Source: Desulfuromonas sp.
GTDB lineage: Bacteria > Desulfobacterota > Desulfuromonadia > Desulfuromonadales > SZUA-401
Assembly: GCA_002869605.1 (NCBI GenBank)
Contig: PKUI01000032.1
Coordinates: 1-26,585, forward strand
Direction of reading: 5' to 3'
Length of the DNA stretch: 26,585 nt
Made by a program: the position numbers and the translations under genes. This document shows positions 23,380 through 26,585 of the stretch, one piece after another (the first letter of the stretch is position 1; every line of letters starts with the position of its first letter). The notes under the pieces were generated by a model. It saw nothing but the letters and a program-made list of their open reading frames with translations, had not been told where the DNA came from and searched no databases.

Positions 23380-23401
23380 GCTTGCATGATTAGCTGCAAG
23401 C
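23380..23401. promoter_or_regulatory. 7-8-7 dyad in hypF/kinase divergent gap
   Basis: GCTTGCA-TGATTAGC-TGCAAGC is a perfect 7-bp dyad in the 214-base gap between divergent hypF and the hybrid kinase. It is 57 bases before the kinase ATG. TTATAA at 23368 and the short palindrome GGCAATATGCC nearby could be promoter parts. Binding protein unknown. Confidence 0.4.
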
Positions 23402-23458
23402 AGGTAAGTTTATTGCTACGCATGAAAACGCTCTTAAAGTTTCCCGCTGGGAGAAATC

Positions 23459-26053
23459 ATGATTGCGTTCCGACCTCTGTTCATCGCCTTGATAATCGCA
23501 GCATCGCTCAGCGCCCTGTTGCCTTTTTTCAACACCCTGTTTCTCAAACCTGCGGTGCTTAACATCCTCATCAAGGCGACCGAAAAAGATACACTGCGTA
23601 TTGGTCGCCACTTTGCGTTGACCGCCTTCCCCGAACACGAGGGGAAATTTGCAGTCAATCCCGACTTCGGCGATCTGGTACGCGAAATGCACAAGCTCTC
23701 CAGGCTCTATAACCTCCAGGGAGTCAAGCTTTACGCCCCGACAGGACAGATCTATTTTTCAACGGCCCCCCAAGAGATCAATCGGGTCATCAAGGCGGCA
23801 TTTTTCTACAACCTGGTCAGCAAAGGAACTCCCTACTCACTCTTCAGAACACGGACTGACAAATACGACCCTCAGGAGCCTGAGCAGGTCGACTTGGTGG
23901 AAACCTTTGTACCGATAATGAACGCCGGGAAGATGCTCGGGGCCCTTGAAATAGACTACGACATTACGGAACGCAAACAACACCTCGACAACCTACTCGA
24001 TAATGGATCGATCTTCCTATTTGTAACCTCGACCCTGGTTCTAACGGTCGCCCTGCGCCTCGCTGCACGTTACCGGGTGAGTGAGGTACGTCGCCAGGCC
24101 ACCGAAATAAAGCTCAATCAAGCGAATCGGCGCCTGTACGAAATCATCGAGTTTCTACCCGACGCCACCTTTGTCATCGACAACCAAGGAAAAGTCGTCG
24201 CCTGGAATCAGGCGATGGAGGTCATGACCGGAGTCTCCAAGCACGACATGCTCGGGAAAAATGATTACGCCTATGCTATCCCCATCTACGGCGAGCAACG
24301 CCCAATGCTGATCGACATGGTCGGGAAATCGGAAGATGAGTTAACCGAGCACTATTCATCCGTTTACCGACGCGGAGAGACCCTGATCTACGAAGCCCCA
24401 ATGACATTAATGAAAGGAAACGTCACGACTTACCTGTGGGGGACCGCCTCTCCACTGCTCGACAACCAGGGGAAGATGGTCGGAGCGATCGAATCGATCC
24501 GCGACATCACTGAACGCCGCGTTGCTCAGGAAGAACTAAGCCGGCAGCATGCCCTGCTCGAGAACATCCTAGAGCAGATCCCACATGCCGTTTACTGGAA
24601 GGGTATCAATGGTGAATACTTGGGGGGGAATTGCCAGTTTGCCAAGCTGTTCGGCCTCGAATCGAGTAACCAGTTCATCGGTAAAAACGATGATCAACTC
24701 CCTTGGCATCCTCGTGACAGACAGTTCCTGCGGCATGGCGAGACGCGTATTCTCTGCGGAGAAAAACTCCAACTGACCAGTGAACGCAACTACAAGCTAC
24801 CTGATGGCAGCAACAAATCACTGCTGTGCAGCAAGGTCCCGCTTTTAGACCAGGAGAAATCGATTTCGGGCGTTCTCGGCATCTTCACCGACATCACCGA
24901 GCGGAAAAGAATCGACGAAAAAATGCGCCAGCGTCAAAAAATCGAATCGATCGGCACCCTTGCCGGAGGCATCGCGCATGACTTCAACAACATTCTTACG
25001 GCCGTCATCGGTTACACCGAGGCCGCCAAGTTTGGGCTCAGACAGAATGAAAGCAGTTACAACTCCCACCTCGACCAGGTCCTTAAAGCTGCCAACCGAG
25101 CACGTGACCTGATCGAGAAGATACTGACCTTCGGCCGTCAAGTTGAAGGTCAGCGTCACGCCGTCCAGCTCAGTAGCGTCGTCACCGAGGCTCTTCACCT
25201 GCTGAGGGCCTCCGCCCCTGCGAACATCGAATTCGAGGTCGGGTTGAAAGCCGAAAAGGCGATCACCTTGGCCGACGAAACCCAACTGCACCAAATCGTC
25301 ATGAACCTTGGGACCAACGCCTATCACGCCATGCCGGGCGGCGGCCGTCTCACGATCACCCTCGATACGACCTGTTTCACACAACGTCAGAACATCGGCA
25401 GCGAAGAAATCGATGCGGGCAGCTACATCCGTCTGACCGTCAACGATACCGGGCAAGGGATTGCCCCTGAGACCCTGCCGCACATTTTCGAACCTTACTT
25501 TTCCACCAAGGAGAGCGGCAAGGGGAGTGGACTGGGATTGTCCGTTGTTCACGGGATTGTCAGCGGTCATGCCGGAAGTATCGAAGTCGACTCGACACCT
25601 GGCCAAGGGACAAGCTTCAGCATCTACCTCCCGGAGCTCAAAAACGAGCAGCTCCTCACCTTCCCGGAGACAACAGCTCCATCCCGGGGCGGGCATATTC
25701 TGTTTGTCGACGATGAAGAGCCGCTGGTCGTCCTGTGGCGGCAGACCCTCGAGGAGCAGGGGTTCCGAGTAACCAGCAGCACCTGTCCTCAGCGGGCCAT
25801 CGAGCTGTTTTCCAACTCTCCCGATGCCTATGACCTGGTAATTACTGATTTGACGATGCCTAAAATCAACGGCATTGAACTTATTCGAGAGGTCCGACGC
25901 CAGCGCAAGGCCCTGCCGATCATTCTCTGTACAGCCTTTGGCAACAAGATCACACGCGACTCCGCCCGAGACATCGGCGCCAACGATTTACTGCTAAAAC
26001 CGTTTGATCGTCAGCAGTTTTTCGCCTCGGTTGAGCGCGCCCTCGACGTCTAA
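23459..26053 (+). CDS. Membrane PAS-PAS hybrid histidine kinase with receiver
   Basis: 864 aa inner-membrane kinase. First membrane segment at about residues 7-27, a periplasmic sensor region to about 182 (unfamiliar, with LQGVKLYAPTGQIYFST), and a second membrane segment at 185-203. PAS1 (about 225-352) and PAS2 (about 365-482), each closing with DITER, precede HisKA with His507 (LAGGIAHDFNNIL). The ATPase domain has the N box with Asn620, G1 NDTGQGI and G2 GKGSGLGLSV. A receiver at 745-864 has Asp751/Asp752, phospho-acceptor Asp797 (VITDLTMP), Thr825 and Lys847. All catalytic residues are intact. GGGAGA precedes ATG 23459. No response regulator is adjacent, so its output partner lies elsewhere; the signal is unknown. 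Confidence 0.95.
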   Translation: MIAFRPLFIALIIAASLSALLPFFNTLFLKPAVLNILIKATEKDTLRIGRHFALTAFPEHEGKFAVNPDFGDLVREMHKLSRLYNLQGVKLYAPTGQIYFSTAPQEINRVIKAAFFYNLVSKGTPYSLFRTRTDKYDPQEPEQVDLVETFVPIMNAGKMLGALEIDYDITERKQHLDNLLDNGSIFLFVTSTLVLTVALRLAARYRVSEVRRQATEIKLNQANRRLYEIIEFLPDATFVIDNQGKVVAWNQAMEVMTGVSKHDMLGKNDYAYAIPIYGEQRPMLIDMVGKSEDELTEHYSSVYRRGETLIYEAPMTLMKGNVTTYLWGTASPLLDNQGKMVGAIESIRDITERRVAQEELSRQHALLENILEQIPHAVYWKGINGEYLGGNCQFAKLFGLESSNQFIGKNDDQLPWHPRDRQFLRHGETRILCGEKLQLTSERNYKLPDGSNKSLLCSKVPLLDQEKSISGVLGIFTDITERKRIDEKMRQRQKIESIGTLAGGIAHDFNNILTAVIGYTEAAKFGLRQNESSYNSHLDQVLKAANRARDLIEKILTFGRQVEGQRHAVQLSSVVTEALHLLRASAPANIEFEVGLKAEKAITLADETQLHQIVMNLGTNAYHAMPGGGRLTITLDTTCFTQRQNIGSEEIDAGSYIRLTVNDTGQGIAPETLPHIFEPYFSTKESGKGSGLGLSVVHGIVSGHAGSIEVDSTPGQGTSFSIYLPELKNEQLLTFPETTAPSRGGHILFVDDEEPLVVLWRQTLEEQGFRVTSSTCPQRAIELFSNSPDAYDLVITDLTMPKINGIELIREVRRQRKALPIILCTAFGNKITRDSARDIGANDLLLKPFDRQQFFASVERALDV

Positions 26054-26090
26054 ATCGAGGACATAAACATTTTGGGTGGGAAAAGGGGGG

Positions 26091-26564
26091 TTAACTAGCT
26101 GATGGAGGCGCCGCCAAACCGGCGACAACCAGATGAACGGCCCTTGCCGTAGCAAGTTCATCACCGTTGGGGCTCTGGACACTCGCCTCGAACACCAGGC
26201 GACGCTTGTGCCGTTCCGTGAGCTTGGCACACACCAGAACATGAGAAAGGGAACCGGGAACCGGCTTGAAATATTCAAGCTCCATGGAACGGGTCACATT
26301 GGGAGGGGCAACCAGCATACTCAGAGGACCAATCGTGTTATCGATTGCCGCAGCGATCATCCCCCCCTGCATAGTGCCGTAGGGGTTCAGGTAGCGGCGC
26401 AGCATCGGAAAACGCAACCACAGAACCCCCTGCTCCGCATCAACTTCGACAACCTCGGCAGAGATGGTTTCATACACCGGCGGTGGCAGTAGGAATTTCT
26501 CTTTGTCCTCACCGAGCGTCGCCTCGATCAGCGTACTGACACTCGCTCCGACAGATTCATCCAT
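26091..26564 (-). CDS. PaaI-type hotdog thioesterase
   Basis: 157 aa hotdog-fold protein of the PaaI/YbgC-like thioesterase class, which hydrolyses acyl-CoA esters. The active-site helix reads NPYGTMQGGMIAAAIDNTIG: the usual His-Gly-Gly is Gln-Gly-Gly, a variant that occurs in this family, with Asp of AIDN as a likely catalytic residue. The core strand ELEYFKPVPG and the strand KRRLVFEASV follow. I chose ATG 26564 because AGGG is 6 bases upstream; ATG 26570 directly abuts that site. It is convergent with the hybrid kinase, 37 bases apart, where CCTCGA/TCGAGG (26041-26060) is only a weak stem. Its upstream region is cut by the window edge, so operon partners are unknown. Confidence 0.86.
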   Translation of the reverse strand: MDESVGASVSTLIEATLGEDKEKFLLPPPVYETISAEVVEVDAEQGVLWLRFPMLRRYLNPYGTMQGGMIAAAIDNTIGPLSMLVAPPNVTRSMELEYFKPVPGSLSHVLVCAKLTERHKRRLVFEASVQSPNGDELATARAVHLVVAGLAAPPSAS

Positions 26565-26585
26565 AGCCATCCCTACACTGCCCCG

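Noticed and set aside
26041..26060. Terminator between the hybrid kinase and the thioesterase gene
   Set aside because: CCTCGA/TCGAGG gives only a 6-bp stem with no T-run and overlaps the kinase stop.

Overview
The window looks like a chromosomal segment of a Gram-negative delta-type proteobacterium, most likely a Desulfuromonadota (Geobacter/Desulfuromonas/Pelobacter-like) organism. The best single clue is the operator in front of lexA: it fits, base for base, the spaced LexA box described for Geobacter sulfurreducens (GGTT-N2-C-N4-G-N3-ACC). The kinase-rich content, moderately high GC and strong Shine-Dalgarno sites agree with this. No phage, transposase, CRISPR array, rRNA or tRNA was seen.

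Layout. (1) 1-4828, minus strand: an M20/PepT-like peptidase, a class I aminotransferase, a YeeE/YedE thiosulfate-type transporter, a TusA-like sulfur carrier protein, and a PAS-PAS histidine kinase cut by the window edge exactly at its phospho-acceptor His. The kinase has a four-cysteine cluster in its first PAS domain. (2) 5003-11659, plus strand: a tight six-gene run with an M23 peptidase (one zinc-ligand His replaced by Cys), a Ycf46-type AAA+ ATPase, a stand-alone MshEN (predicted c-di-GMP-binding) plus GAF-like protein, a protein made almost entirely of TPRs, an AcpH-type ACP phosphodiesterase, and a zinc-ribbon membrane protein with an HELGH metalloprotease motif. This is the most unusual set in the window. 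(3) 11674-14227: lexA with its promoter and operator, a 430-base gene-free stretch holding palindromic repeat remnants, then a small DUF6504-like protein translationally coupled to dinB (DNA polymerase IV). (4) 14258-15378: a DUF3750 protein on the minus strand and an orphan 117-residue protein followed by a strong terminator.

(5) 15434-19900, plus strand: a complete general L-amino-acid ABC transporter, aapJQMP. It has a long leader with candidate promoters and an inverted repeat, a 13-bp stem-loop between aapJ and aapQ, and a textbook intrinsic terminator. (6) 19935-23244, minus strand: hypF (hydrogenase maturation carbamoyltransferase), a GNAT acetyltransferase and a short asparaginase-like protein, converging on the aap terminator. 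(7) 23459-26564: a membrane-bound PAS-PAS hybrid histidine kinase with a C-terminal receiver, facing a PaaI-type hotdog thioesterase.

How the genes fit together: peptide hydrolysis (M20), transamination, amino-acid uptake (Aap) and an asparaginase-like protein point to amino-acid and peptide use. YedE/TusA points to uptake and relay of reduced sulfur, with a cysteine-bearing sensor as a plausible partner. The M23-AAA-MshEN-TPR-HELGH run suggests a cell-envelope machine possibly gated by c-di-GMP. That last idea is inference from domain content and gene packing only.
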